Of a stretch of 64,000 bases of DNA, positions 36,161 through 48,145 are shown one piece after another. The notes below the pieces were generated by a model. That model worked only from the letters and a program-made list of their open reading frames with translations. It had not been told where the DNA came from and did not search any database. How positions within the stretch are numbered: the stretch's first letter is position 1; each line of letters begins with the position of its first letter. The DNA is taken from NCBI GenBank assembly GCA_002723075.1, contig PBNJ01000016.1, positions 6,435 to 70,434 of the forward strand, given 5' to 3'. This stretch comes from Flavobacteriaceae bacterium. Its GTDB lineage: Bacteria > Bacteroidota > Bacteroidia > Flavobacteriales > Flavobacteriaceae. A program made the position numbers and the translations under genes.

Positions 36161-36164
<4 letters not shown>
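34809..36164 (+). CDS. SLC45-like MFS transporter, probable disaccharide importer
   Basis: A 451-residue, 12-helix MFS protein. It resembles the SLC45/plant sucrose-proton symporter-like group that sits in flavobacterial maltose and alpha-glucoside loci. Markers are FFGIQFSFGLQQSNMSPIYK in helix 1, the WSPKWGRRKPFFLIGAI loop (RRKPF motif) and a second-half ALGITWASMMSMPYQIVA. It starts at GTG 34809; no earlier in-frame start gives a better N-terminus. It would carry intact disaccharides or glycosides to the cytoplasm, where the downstream GH100-like/kinase fusion acts. Its stop overlaps that gene (ATGA). A LacI-type operator precedes it. Confidence 0.82.
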
Positions 36165-40155
<3,991 letters not shown>

Positions 40156-40158
40156 ATC

Positions 40159-42198
40159 ATGAAATCACTATTTTATAAAATTTTTTTAGTGCCGGTATTC
40201 TGTGTTTCTGTTCATGGTCAAAGCCATGAAAATTCTCCATGGCATATTACTGCAAAAAATATTGACACGAATAATTACTATGGGATAACTGTCGCAAATG
40301 GGGTTGTGGGGATGGTTTCATCTCCGCAACCACTAAAAGTTGAAGAAGTAATTCTGAATGGTGTATATGATTATTATCAACGTGGACGTGTCAGCAACAT
40401 TCTCAAAACCTTTAGTCATATGAATATGCATTTAGAGGTTGATGGTGTCAGAGTGGAACAAAATAATGTTGATGATTTTCAGCAGCATGTTAATATGAAG
40501 AGGGCTGAATTTATTACAACCTTTTCTGTTAAAAATAAAGTTAATGTGATTCATAAGCTCGTTTCGCTCCGCAACCTTCCTTATACTGCAATGAGTATTG
40601 TTGAGATCACTGCTCTAGATGATGTACTTATCACGCCCATTAATTATATAGAATCCCCAAATCATATTTCAGATGTAAGAAATCTATATGCAGAAATCGA
40701 TCGTCCACACGTGCTTATTCCGTTAATGACATCCGTTGGATTCAGCCCAGGAAAGAAAACAATTGCTGCTTCAACCTCATTTATTTTTCCAGAAAAACAC
40801 GATGAGGAACCAAAGATCATACATGAAGACTGGGATTACAATATGCATTTAATGAAATTTAAAAAACGGTTAGTAAAAGGAGAAACTTACCAGTTTGCAT
40901 TAGTCGGTTCGGTCATTTCTTCTGTTCACAACAACGACCCACATAATGAGGCAGAAAGACTAACATTATATGCAAAATTAGAAGGAATTGCCCGTCTATA
41001 TTCCTCTCATGTTCAAGCATGGAAAAAATTATGGGAAAGCGATATCATTATTGAAGGCGATTTACGTTCACAAAGAGCTGTTAGGTCAGCACTTTATCAT
41101 TTGTATTCGTTTGCAAGAGAAGGAACATCATATTCGTTATCACCCATGGGGCTTTCTGGACTTGGTTACAATGGCCATGTTTTTTGGGATACTGAGCTAT
41201 GGATGTATCCACCTCTACTAATCTTGCAGCCTGAAATTGCAAAATCCATTTTAGAGTATAGGTTCGAACGACTCCAAGCAGCTAAGGAAAATGCATTTGC
41301 ACATGGCTACCAAGGAGCTATGTTTCCTTGGGAGTCTGCTGAGGATGGATCAGAGGACACTCCAGTTTGGGCTCTAACAGGCCCCTTTCAACAACACATT
41401 ACGGCTACTGTAGGTTGGGCTTTTTGGAAATATTTTGAAGTTACAAAAGATTTAGAATGGCTTAGAAGTAGAGGTTACCCCGTGCTTAAAGAAGTCGCAA
41501 CATTTTGGTCAAGTCGTGTAGAGAGAGCGCATGAAGGTCGTTATGAAATAAATAATGTAATTGGTGCCAACGAGTGGGAAGAAAATATCGATAACAATGC
41601 TTTCACAAATGGTATGGTAAAAACAGTCATGGAATATGCTAGTTTAGCGGCAGAAGCATTGGGAAAAACCCCACCTGCTGACTGGAGGCATGTAGCACAG
41701 CGCATTCCTATTCTTACATTTGAAGATGGTACTACTAAAGAAAACGAAACTTATGCTGGGCAATTAATTAAACAAGCAGATGTAAACCTGCTAGCATATC
41801 CGCTAAAAATCATCTCTGATTCGGATAACATACGGCAAGATGTCAACTACTATGCACCTAGACTGGATCCAGGAGGCCCTGCAATGGGCAATGCCATTCT
41901 CTCAGTACTAATGGCAAGATTAGGTGATCCCAAAAAATCATTTCAATTTTTTGAGGACAGCTATCAGCCTAATGAATTACCTCCATTCAATGTAATTGCT
42001 GAAACTGCAGGTGGTACAAATCCTTACTTTGCAACAGGTGCTGGAGGTATGTTACAAGCTGTTATTTTCGGTATTGGCGGTCTAGACATTACTGGAAATG
42101 GCGTACAGCAGCTAAAAACAAGCCTCCCCAAGAATTGGAAAAGCCTTCGTTTGACTGGAATAGGAAAAGAAGAATCAACTTTTATCGTAAAACAATGA
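40159..42198 (+). CDS. GH65 hydrolase, kojibiose-hydrolase-like (alpha-1,2-glucosidase)
   Basis: A 679-residue enzyme with a signal peptide (MKSLFYKIFLVPVFCVSVHG), so periplasmic. This is unlike the cytoplasmic GH65 phosphorylases. The (alpha/alpha)6 catalytic core shows GHVFWDTELWMYPPLL and GANEWEENIDNNAFTN, with E472 as candidate general acid. AETAGGTNPYF provides E615 as a general-base Glu where phosphorylases have a phosphate site. This pattern matches the Flavobacterium johnsoniae GH65 hydrolase reported to act on kojibiose (alpha-1,2-glucobiose). An alpha-1,2 preference is thus inferred, not proven. It lies between two GH97 genes (3 bp gap before, ATGA overlap after). Confidence 0.82.
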   Translation: MKSLFYKIFLVPVFCVSVHGQSHENSPWHITAKNIDTNNYYGITVANGVVGMVSSPQPLKVEEVILNGVYDYYQRGRVSNILKTFSHMNMHLEVDGVRVEQNNVDDFQQHVNMKRAEFITTFSVKNKVNVIHKLVSLRNLPYTAMSIVEITALDDVLITPINYIESPNHISDVRNLYAEIDRPHVLIPLMTSVGFSPGKKTIAASTSFIFPEKHDEEPKIIHEDWDYNMHLMKFKKRLVKGETYQFALVGSVISSVHNNDPHNEAERLTLYAKLEGIARLYSSHVQAWKKLWESDIIIEGDLRSQRAVRSALYHLYSFAREGTSYSLSPMGLSGLGYNGHVFWDTELWMYPPLLILQPEIAKSILEYRFERLQAAKENAFAHGYQGAMFPWESAEDGSEDTPVWALTGPFQQHITATVGWAFWKYFEVTKDLEWLRSRGYPVLKEVATFWSSRVERAHEGRYEINNVIGANEWEENIDNNAFTNGMVKTVMEYASLAAEALGKTPPADWRHVAQRIPILTFEDGTTKENETYAGQLIKQADVNLLAYPLKIISDSDNIRQDVNYYAPRLDPGGPAMGNAILSVLMARLGDPKKSFQFFEDSYQPNELPPFNVIAETAGGTNPYFATGAGGMLQAVIFGIGGLDITGNGVQQLKTSLPKNWKSLRLTGIGKEESTFIVKQ

Positions 42199-44303
42199 AA
42201 AAAATTATTTATTATATCGTTATTACACTCAGTCTACTTTTAACATCGTGTGGAAAACAAAACTCAATAGTAAGTCCAAATGGTGATTTAGAAGTCAAAC
42301 TCAAAGTAGATGAAAATGGACACCTTCTTTATTCAGTTTTGTTCAATGGCAAGAGTTATATAAAACCCTCTAAACTGGGGTTTGAATTTGCAAACGCAGA
42401 TAACATGATGAGCGGATTCGAAATTATATCATCAAAAAAGGAAACCATTGTTCAGGATTATGAAATGCAGTGGGGTTTAAATCAGTTTATTTCTTCTAAA
42501 CACAACCAACTATCACTAAATCTCAAGCATATTGAAAGCGGTCGTCTCATTGATGTTGTTTTTAGGGCTGCAGATGACGGATTCGCCTTTCGATATGTCA
42601 TACCTAAACAAAAAGAAAAGGAGCTGATTGTATCAAATGAGCACAGTGAATTTAATTTTGCTGAAGATCCGATGTCATATTGGATTCCTGGAGATTGGGA
42701 AATCTACGAGCACCTTTACAACAAAACAAGAACAAGTGAAATCAATGCCTTGAGTAAGGTAAACCACCCGAATTTAGCACAAACTCATATCGTTGAAAAC
42801 AGTGTAGCTACTCCTGTAACTTTTATTTTTGATGATGGCACCCACCTGAGTTTACATGAAGCTGCTTTAGTAAACTATAGCGGAATGACATTAAAAAAGA
42901 CTGGAGAAACTTCCTTTGTCAGCTCTTTAACTGGTCGTTCAGATGGCAACAAAGCTACGATCCCAACCCCTTTCAAAACCCCATGGAGAATGGGTATTAT
43001 TGGAAAAAAGGCAACCGATTTATTGAGCTCAAACCTTATGTATGATCTCAATGAACCCAACGAACTTGGAGACATTCGTGATTGGTTCACCCCTCATAAA
43101 TACATCGGGATATGGTGGGAAATGCATATGGGAAAGAGTACTTGGGATTATGGAATGACACAAGATATGGGCACTTGGACAGATAGTGGAAATGCTCATG
43201 GCCAGCACGGTGCAACAAATAAAAACACAAAAAAATATATCGATTTTGCAGCAAAACATGGATTTGATGGTGTTTTGGTTGAAGGTTGGAATACCGGTTG
43301 GGAATATTGGATTGGATTTGAGGATCGGGAAGGTGTTTTTGATTTTGTAACATCTTATCCAGATTATGACATTGAAATGCTACAAGCATATGCAAAAAGT
43401 AAGGGAGTGAGTCTAGTTATGCATCATGAGACATCAGCCGCTCCTCGAACATATGATAAACAAATGGATAAAGCGTATGCACTAATGCAATCACTAGACA
43501 TTCATGTTGTTAAATCAGGATATGTTGGTCCGTTAATTCCAAAAGGAGAGTATCACCATGGGCAATGGATGGTAAATCATTACAACAATGCTGTTCAAAA
43601 AGCAGCTAATTATCAGGTGGCTGTCAATACACACGAACCGATAAAGGGCACGGGGCTTGAGCGTACATGGCCAAATTGGATCTCTCGTGAAGGAGCTAGA
43701 GGGCAAGAGTTTAACGCCTGGAGTATTGAAGGAGGAAATTCTGTTGACCACCTAGCCACAATGGCTTTTACTCGTTTTTTGAGTGGGCCAATGGATTATA
43801 CCCCCGGCCTGGTTAAACTTGAGACAAAATTGGGCCCTAACGGAGATAATAAAGCCCGATCAACAATTGCTCAGCAACTGGGGCAGTATGTAGTGATACC
43901 ATCTCCCATTCAAATGGCGTGTGATCTCCCCGAAAATTATGAGCAACACCTAGACTGGCTACAGTTTATAAAAGATGTAGCTGTTGATTGGCAAAAAAGC
44001 ATCCCAATACAAGGTGAGGTTGGTGATTATGTAGTTTGGGCAAAAACTCCAAAAGAAAACGAAAATTGGTATTTGGGTGCTGTCAATGATGAAAATCCGA
44101 GAGATCTAGAAATTGATTTGAGTTTCCTTGACAAAAACAAGTCTTACCGTATGACCATATACAGAGACAGTAAAGATGCACATTGGAATACAAACCCTTA
44201 TGCAATTGAAATAGAAAACAAAACGATTAAGCAAACAGACACCCTTAAAGTATATCTAGCTTCTGGAGGTGGTTTCGGTGCTATACTCGAAAAATTAAAA
44301 TAA
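42195..44303 (+). CDS. GH97 glycoside hydrolase lipoprotein, inverting type (second)
   Basis: A 702-residue GH97 enzyme with a lipobox ending at Cys19 (LLLTSCGKQ), so membrane-anchored. The catalytic set is intact: E412 (MHHET), E481 (NTHEPI) and E505 (REGARGQE), again 69 and 24 residues apart as in SusB. The sequence is clearly paralogous to the GH97 at 38032 but well diverged, suggesting different substrates or places of action. ATG 42195 overlaps the GH65 stop (ATGA); an in-frame ATG at 42135 lies within the GH65 gene and would spoil the signal. The C-terminus ASGGGFGAIL is the usual GH97 ending. Likely an alpha-glucosidase. Confidence 0.88.
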   Translation: MKKIIYYIVITLSLLLTSCGKQNSIVSPNGDLEVKLKVDENGHLLYSVLFNGKSYIKPSKLGFEFANADNMMSGFEIISSKKETIVQDYEMQWGLNQFISSKHNQLSLNLKHIESGRLIDVVFRAADDGFAFRYVIPKQKEKELIVSNEHSEFNFAEDPMSYWIPGDWEIYEHLYNKTRTSEINALSKVNHPNLAQTHIVENSVATPVTFIFDDGTHLSLHEAALVNYSGMTLKKTGETSFVSSLTGRSDGNKATIPTPFKTPWRMGIIGKKATDLLSSNLMYDLNEPNELGDIRDWFTPHKYIGIWWEMHMGKSTWDYGMTQDMGTWTDSGNAHGQHGATNKNTKKYIDFAAKHGFDGVLVEGWNTGWEYWIGFEDREGVFDFVTSYPDYDIEMLQAYAKSKGVSLVMHHETSAAPRTYDKQMDKAYALMQSLDIHVVKSGYVGPLIPKGEYHHGQWMVNHYNNAVQKAANYQVAVNTHEPIKGTGLERTWPNWISREGARGQEFNAWSIEGGNSVDHLATMAFTRFLSGPMDYTPGLVKLETKLGPNGDNKARSTIAQQLGQYVVIPSPIQMACDLPENYEQHLDWLQFIKDVAVDWQKSIPIQGEVGDYVVWAKTPKENENWYLGAVNDENPRDLEIDLSFLDKNKSYRMTIYRDSKDAHWNTNPYAIEIENKTIKQTDTLKVYLASGGGFGAILEKLK

Positions 44304-44316
44304 ATTCACGTCATAA

Positions 44317-44329
44317 GACTTTCGAAGTC
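44317..44329. other. Short dyad before glpK
   Basis: GACTT-TCG-AAGTC lies in the 51-bp gap between the GH97 gene and glpK. It has no following T-run, so it is not a clear terminator. It could be a weak operator or RNA hairpin. Confidence 0.25.
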
Positions 44330-44354
44330 AGTCACATTGTAAAGAAGATAAAAC

Positions 44355-45839
44355 ATGAAATACATCATCGCTATAGACGCAGGGACTACAAGCTCACGTG
44401 CAATTTTGTTTGATAAAAAAGGGCATCAAATCGGAGTTGCTCAATATGAGTTTACCCAATTTTTTCCGCAAAACGGATGGGTTGAACACGATGCTAATGA
44501 AATTTGGGAATCTCAAAAAAAAGCAATTCACGATTTGATAAAGCAAACTGGTGTGCAGGACGAAGAAATTGCAGCAATTGGCATCACAAACCAGCGGGAA
44601 ACAACCATCATTTGGAACAAAGAAACTGGGGAGCCAGTAGGTAACGCCATTGTTTGGCAGGATCGCCGAACCGCCTCGATTTGTACCGAGTTAAAACAAA
44701 AACACGAGGCGACTTTTATTGCGAAAACTGGTCTGGTCTTGGATCCTTATTTCTCAGGAACAAAAATCAAATGGATTCTTGACCAAGACCCTAAATTGAA
44801 AAAACAAGCCACAGAAGGAAAGCTTGCTTTTGGAACGGTCGACAGTTGGTTAATCTGGAAGTTGACCGGTGGCAATACGCATGTTACTGATGTTACAAAT
44901 GCAAGTAGAACCCTACTGTTTAATATCCATACTCTCGATTGGGACGATGAGCTTCTAAAAATTCTGAATATTCCAAAAGCAATTTTACCAAAGGTTGTCA
45001 GCTGTTCAGAAGTTGTTGGAGAAACCAGTGTAAAAAGTATTGGTCAGCAAATCACGATTTCTGGAATTGCTGGTGACCAACAAGCCGCTCTTTTTGGACA
45101 GTTGTGCTGGGAGTCTGGTGATGTTAAAAACACCTATGGTACAGGATGTTTTTGTATCATGAATACGGGGAGTAAAGCCATTGTGTCAAAGAATAAAATG
45201 CTGACAACCATCGGATATCAAATTGGAGGTAAAACCACCTATGCAATTGAAGGAAGTGTGTTTATTGCTGGTGCTTTGATCCAATGGTTGCGAGATGAAT
45301 TGAGTATGGTTAGTGAATCTTCCCAAATTGAAACGTTGGCAAAAACCGTTTCGGACAATGGTGGGATTACTTTTTTACCATCCCTAACGGGCTTAGGAGC
45401 TCCCTATTGGGAGCCAAGTGCAACTGGCGGAATACTTGGAATTACAAGAGGTACTAAAAAGGGTCACATTGCTAGAGCGGCCTTGGAAGCGATTGCTTTA
45501 CGGTCACATGAATTGGTCAATGCCATGCAAAAAGATGCAAACACAAATTTTTCAGTTCTTAAAGTAGATGGAGGCGCATCTCAAAACAATCTTTTACTAC
45601 AAATTCAAGCCAATGTATTAAATACAAAAGTTGTTCGACCTGAAATCACCGAAACCACTGCCTTGGGAGCTGCTTTTTTTGCTGGGCTAGCTGTTGGGTT
45701 TTGGAAAAGCCAAGAGGAAATTCAAACTGTATGGAAGGAAAATGCCCAATTCCATCCCGATCAAGACAAGACCTATACAAATCAAATGGTTTCACTTTGG
45801 AATCAAAGAATTCAGGTAGTTTTAAGTAAAGATGGTTAG
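44355..45839 (+). CDS. glpK: Glycerol kinase
   Basis: A 494-residue FGGY kinase that makes sn-glycerol 3-phosphate from glycerol and ATP. Visible motifs are DAGTTSSRAILFD (ATP loop, residues 8-20), the early QNGWVEHDANEIW, GITNQRETTIIWN, NASRTLLFNI, ISGIAGDQQAALFGQ, the NTYGTGCF phosphate-binding segment and KVDGGASQNNLLLQ near the end. Length and motifs are those of a typical GlpK. It overlaps glpD by 8 bp. Its place right behind two alpha-glucosidases and a kojibiose-hydrolase-like enzyme suggests that glycerol is released by them. Confidence 0.96.
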   Translation: MKYIIAIDAGTTSSRAILFDKKGHQIGVAQYEFTQFFPQNGWVEHDANEIWESQKKAIHDLIKQTGVQDEEIAAIGITNQRETTIIWNKETGEPVGNAIVWQDRRTASICTELKQKHEATFIAKTGLVLDPYFSGTKIKWILDQDPKLKKQATEGKLAFGTVDSWLIWKLTGGNTHVTDVTNASRTLLFNIHTLDWDDELLKILNIPKAILPKVVSCSEVVGETSVKSIGQQITISGIAGDQQAALFGQLCWESGDVKNTYGTGCFCIMNTGSKAIVSKNKMLTTIGYQIGGKTTYAIEGSVFIAGALIQWLRDELSMVSESSQIETLAKTVSDNGGITFLPSLTGLGAPYWEPSATGGILGITRGTKKGHIARAALEAIALRSHELVNAMQKDANTNFSVLKVDGGASQNNLLLQIQANVLNTKVVRPEITETTALGAAFFAGLAVGFWKSQEEIQTVWKENAQFHPDQDKTYTNQMVSLWNQRIQVVLSKDG

Positions 45840-47382
45840 AGTCGATCAAATCAAAGCAATCGAAACTGCTAAAGAGCCGTGGGACATTGTGATCATCGGT
45901 GGTGGCGCTACGGGCTTGGGGGCTGCACTTGATGGAGCCAGTCGAGGACACAAAACCCTACTTCTTGAGAAAAGCGATTTTGCACAAGGGACTTCGTCAA
46001 AAAGTACCAAACTCATTCATGGAGGTGTGAGGTACTTGAAGCAGGGCAGCCTACGGCTCGTATTCCAAGCTCTCAAAGAGAGAGGTATTCTTTTAAAAAA
46101 TGCACCGCATTTAGTGCACAAAATGAGCTTTATCATTCCCGTTTATTCGTGGTGGAACCTGCTATTTTATGGTGTCGGATTGATTTGTTATGATCTGTTG
46201 GCTGGCAACAAACGTATTGAGTCTACTACTATATTAAGTCGGAAAAAAACACAAACACTTTTGCCGAATCTCAAGGACGATCATCTAGTGGGAGGTATTG
46301 CGTACTGGGATGCTCAGTTCAATGATGCGCGACTTGCCATTAATCTTGCTCGTTCGGCTGTCGCTTACGGGGCAACTGTAATCAACTATTGTTCTGTCAG
46401 TTCGCTCCTCAAGAAGAAAGGGGAAATCTGTGGAGTAATTGCCAAAGATCACATTAGCGGGAAAGAATACAAAATTGATGCGAAGGTCGTTTTGAATGCA
46501 ACTGGTGTTTTTTCGAACCATATTCGGCAAATGGATCAGCCTGATATTAAAAGTAATATCATACCTAGCCAGGGCACACATATCGTTTTAGATCTGAAGT
46601 TCATGCTTGGAAACCATGCCATTCTGATCCCAAAAACATCGGATGGCCGTGTGCTGTTTTCCATTCCTTGGCACGATAAACTATTGGTTGGAACGACAGA
46701 TTATATAGTCGATTCCATTGATGACAACCCCACCCCATTTTCTGAGGAAATCGACTATATTTTGAAAATCATTGGTGACTATCTGAAAAAACAGCCCACA
46801 CGGAAAGATATTTTGAGTGTATTTAGCGGATTAAGACCTTTAGTTGCGAGAAAAAATGACAAAACAAAAGACATTTCAAGAAATCACTCTATTGCCGTTA
46901 GTCAATCCGGTTTGGTTTCGATAACAGGAGGGAAATGGACTACTTATCGGAAAATGGCAGAAGACGCAATTGATGTTGTACAATCCGTTGGGGGAATTGA
47001 AAATCATAGAAGTAAAACAGCGGAAATCAAACTTGATGGCTTTGACTCATCGATCACAAATAAAAATCCATTACACATGTATGGTTGCTTTTCTACAGAG
47101 ATATCAACAATAGATTCATCTACCGGTAATAGCTCATTGGGAAAGAATTTTTATCTTTCAGAAAATCAAATCTTATGGGGAATAAGAGAGGAAATGGCAA
47201 TTCGATTAGAAGACATACTGGCTAGACGTAGCCGATGCCTTCTTCAAGATGCTAAAGAAACGATTAAAGTTGCCCCTGTAGTGGCAAAAATTATGGCAGA
47301 CGAGCTTGGGCATGACCAACGTTGGGTTGACAACGAGTTACGAGATTTTAAGCAGGCTGCTGAAAAATATATAATGAACTAA
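45832..47382 (+). CDS. glpD: FAD-dependent glycerol-3-phosphate dehydrogenase
   Basis: A 516-residue membrane-associated flavoprotein oxidising glycerol 3-phosphate to dihydroxyacetone phosphate, electrons going to the quinone pool. The FAD motif is IIGGGATGLGAALDGASRG with the closing LLEKSDFAQGTSSKSTKLIHGGVRYL typical of GlpD. Other markers are VLNATGVFSN, TDGR-like KTSDGRVLFSIPW, GTTDYIVD, VFSGLRPLV and SITGGKWTTYRKMAEDA. A C-terminal domain follows (to residue 516). It is translationally coupled to glpK (ATGGTTAG overlap) and 10 bp before glpF. Confidence 0.95.
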   Translation: MVRVDQIKAIETAKEPWDIVIIGGGATGLGAALDGASRGHKTLLLEKSDFAQGTSSKSTKLIHGGVRYLKQGSLRLVFQALKERGILLKNAPHLVHKMSFIIPVYSWWNLLFYGVGLICYDLLAGNKRIESTTILSRKKTQTLLPNLKDDHLVGGIAYWDAQFNDARLAINLARSAVAYGATVINYCSVSSLLKKKGEICGVIAKDHISGKEYKIDAKVVLNATGVFSNHIRQMDQPDIKSNIIPSQGTHIVLDLKFMLGNHAILIPKTSDGRVLFSIPWHDKLLVGTTDYIVDSIDDNPTPFSEEIDYILKIIGDYLKKQPTRKDILSVFSGLRPLVARKNDKTKDISRNHSIAVSQSGLVSITGGKWTTYRKMAEDAIDVVQSVGGIENHRSKTAEIKLDGFDSSITNKNPLHMYGCFSTEISTIDSSTGNSSLGKNFYLSENQILWGIREEMAIRLEDILARRSRCLLQDAKETIKVAPVVAKIMADELGHDQRWVDNELRDFKQAAEKYIMN

Positions 47383-47392
47383 ATCAAAACAT

Positions 47393-48139
47393 ATGACACC
47401 TTTTTTATCGGAATTTTTAGGAACTTTTGTACTTCTCTTCTTGGGCATTGGCGTTGTAGCAAATGTTTCTTTACAAAACACCCTTGCATCTGGATCTAGT
47501 GCAACAGGAAAATGGATTTTAATCACAACTGCATGGGGGTTTGCGGTATTTTTTGGGGTTGTCGTTTCGGGAGAGTATAGCGGTGCTCACCTCAATCCCG
47601 CGGTAACCGTTGGCTTAGCAGCTGCCAATAAATTTGCATGGTCCCAAGTACCAGCCTATATTCTAGCTCAATTTTTAGGAGCCATGGCTGGTGCTATTAT
47701 GGCGTATATCTTTTATAGAGATCATATTAAATTAACGCAAGATGAAGGAGTAATCAAAGGTTGTTTTTCTACGGGTCCTGCCATAAGAAACACTACAAAT
47801 AATTTTATCAGTGAGTGTATTGGTACATTTATGCTTGTTTTTCTGATATTTTTTATTGCCAGTCCTTTTTTGGAAATCGATGGTGTAGAACAGGTGCAAT
47901 ACGGAATCGGATCAATGGATGCTTTCCCTGTTGGTGTACTCGTTTGGCTCATAGGCATGGCTCTTGGGGGGACAACAGGATATGCGATTAATCCTGCTAG
48001 AGATCTCGGACCTCGGATTATATACTCTTTGGTCAGAGGTAAAAAAGCAAAGCCAGATTGGTCTTATGCCTGGATTCCCATATTCGCTCCTTTAGTAGGT
48101 GGATCCATTGCTGGAATTCTATACACGAACTTTTTTTAA
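47393..48139 (+). CDS. glpF: Aquaglyceroporin, glycerol facilitator
   Basis: A 248-residue MIP channel with six transmembrane helices and two half-helices. The two pore motifs are HLNPAVTVG (N68-P69-A70) and AINPARDLGPR; the Asp after NPAR marks a glycerol facilitator rather than a water-only channel. It lets glycerol cross the cytoplasmic membrane for trapping by GlpK. It is the third gene of the glycerol module, 10 bp after glpD and 6 bp before a TonB receptor. Since the glycosidases upstream are exported, glycerol set free in the periplasm would enter by this channel. Confidence 0.94.
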   Translation: MTPFLSEFLGTFVLLFLGIGVVANVSLQNTLASGSSATGKWILITTAWGFAVFFGVVVSGEYSGAHLNPAVTVGLAAANKFAWSQVPAYILAQFLGAMAGAIMAYIFYRDHIKLTQDEGVIKGCFSTGPAIRNTTNNFISECIGTFMLVFLIFFIASPFLEIDGVEQVQYGIGSMDAFPVGVLVWLIGMALGGTTGYAINPARDLGPRIIYSLVRGKKAKPDWSYAWIPIFAPLVGGSIAGILYTNFF

Positions 48140-48145
48140 TTTTTT

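Noticed and set aside
42135-42194. Longer start for the second GH97 gene
   Set aside because: It lies in the GH65 coding sequence and would bury the lipoprotein signal; ATG 42195 overlaps the stop as ATGA.
40159-42198. GH65 maltose/trehalose/kojibiose phosphorylase
   Set aside because: The protein has a signal peptide and a Glu at the hydrolase-type position (E615), which favour hydrolysis.
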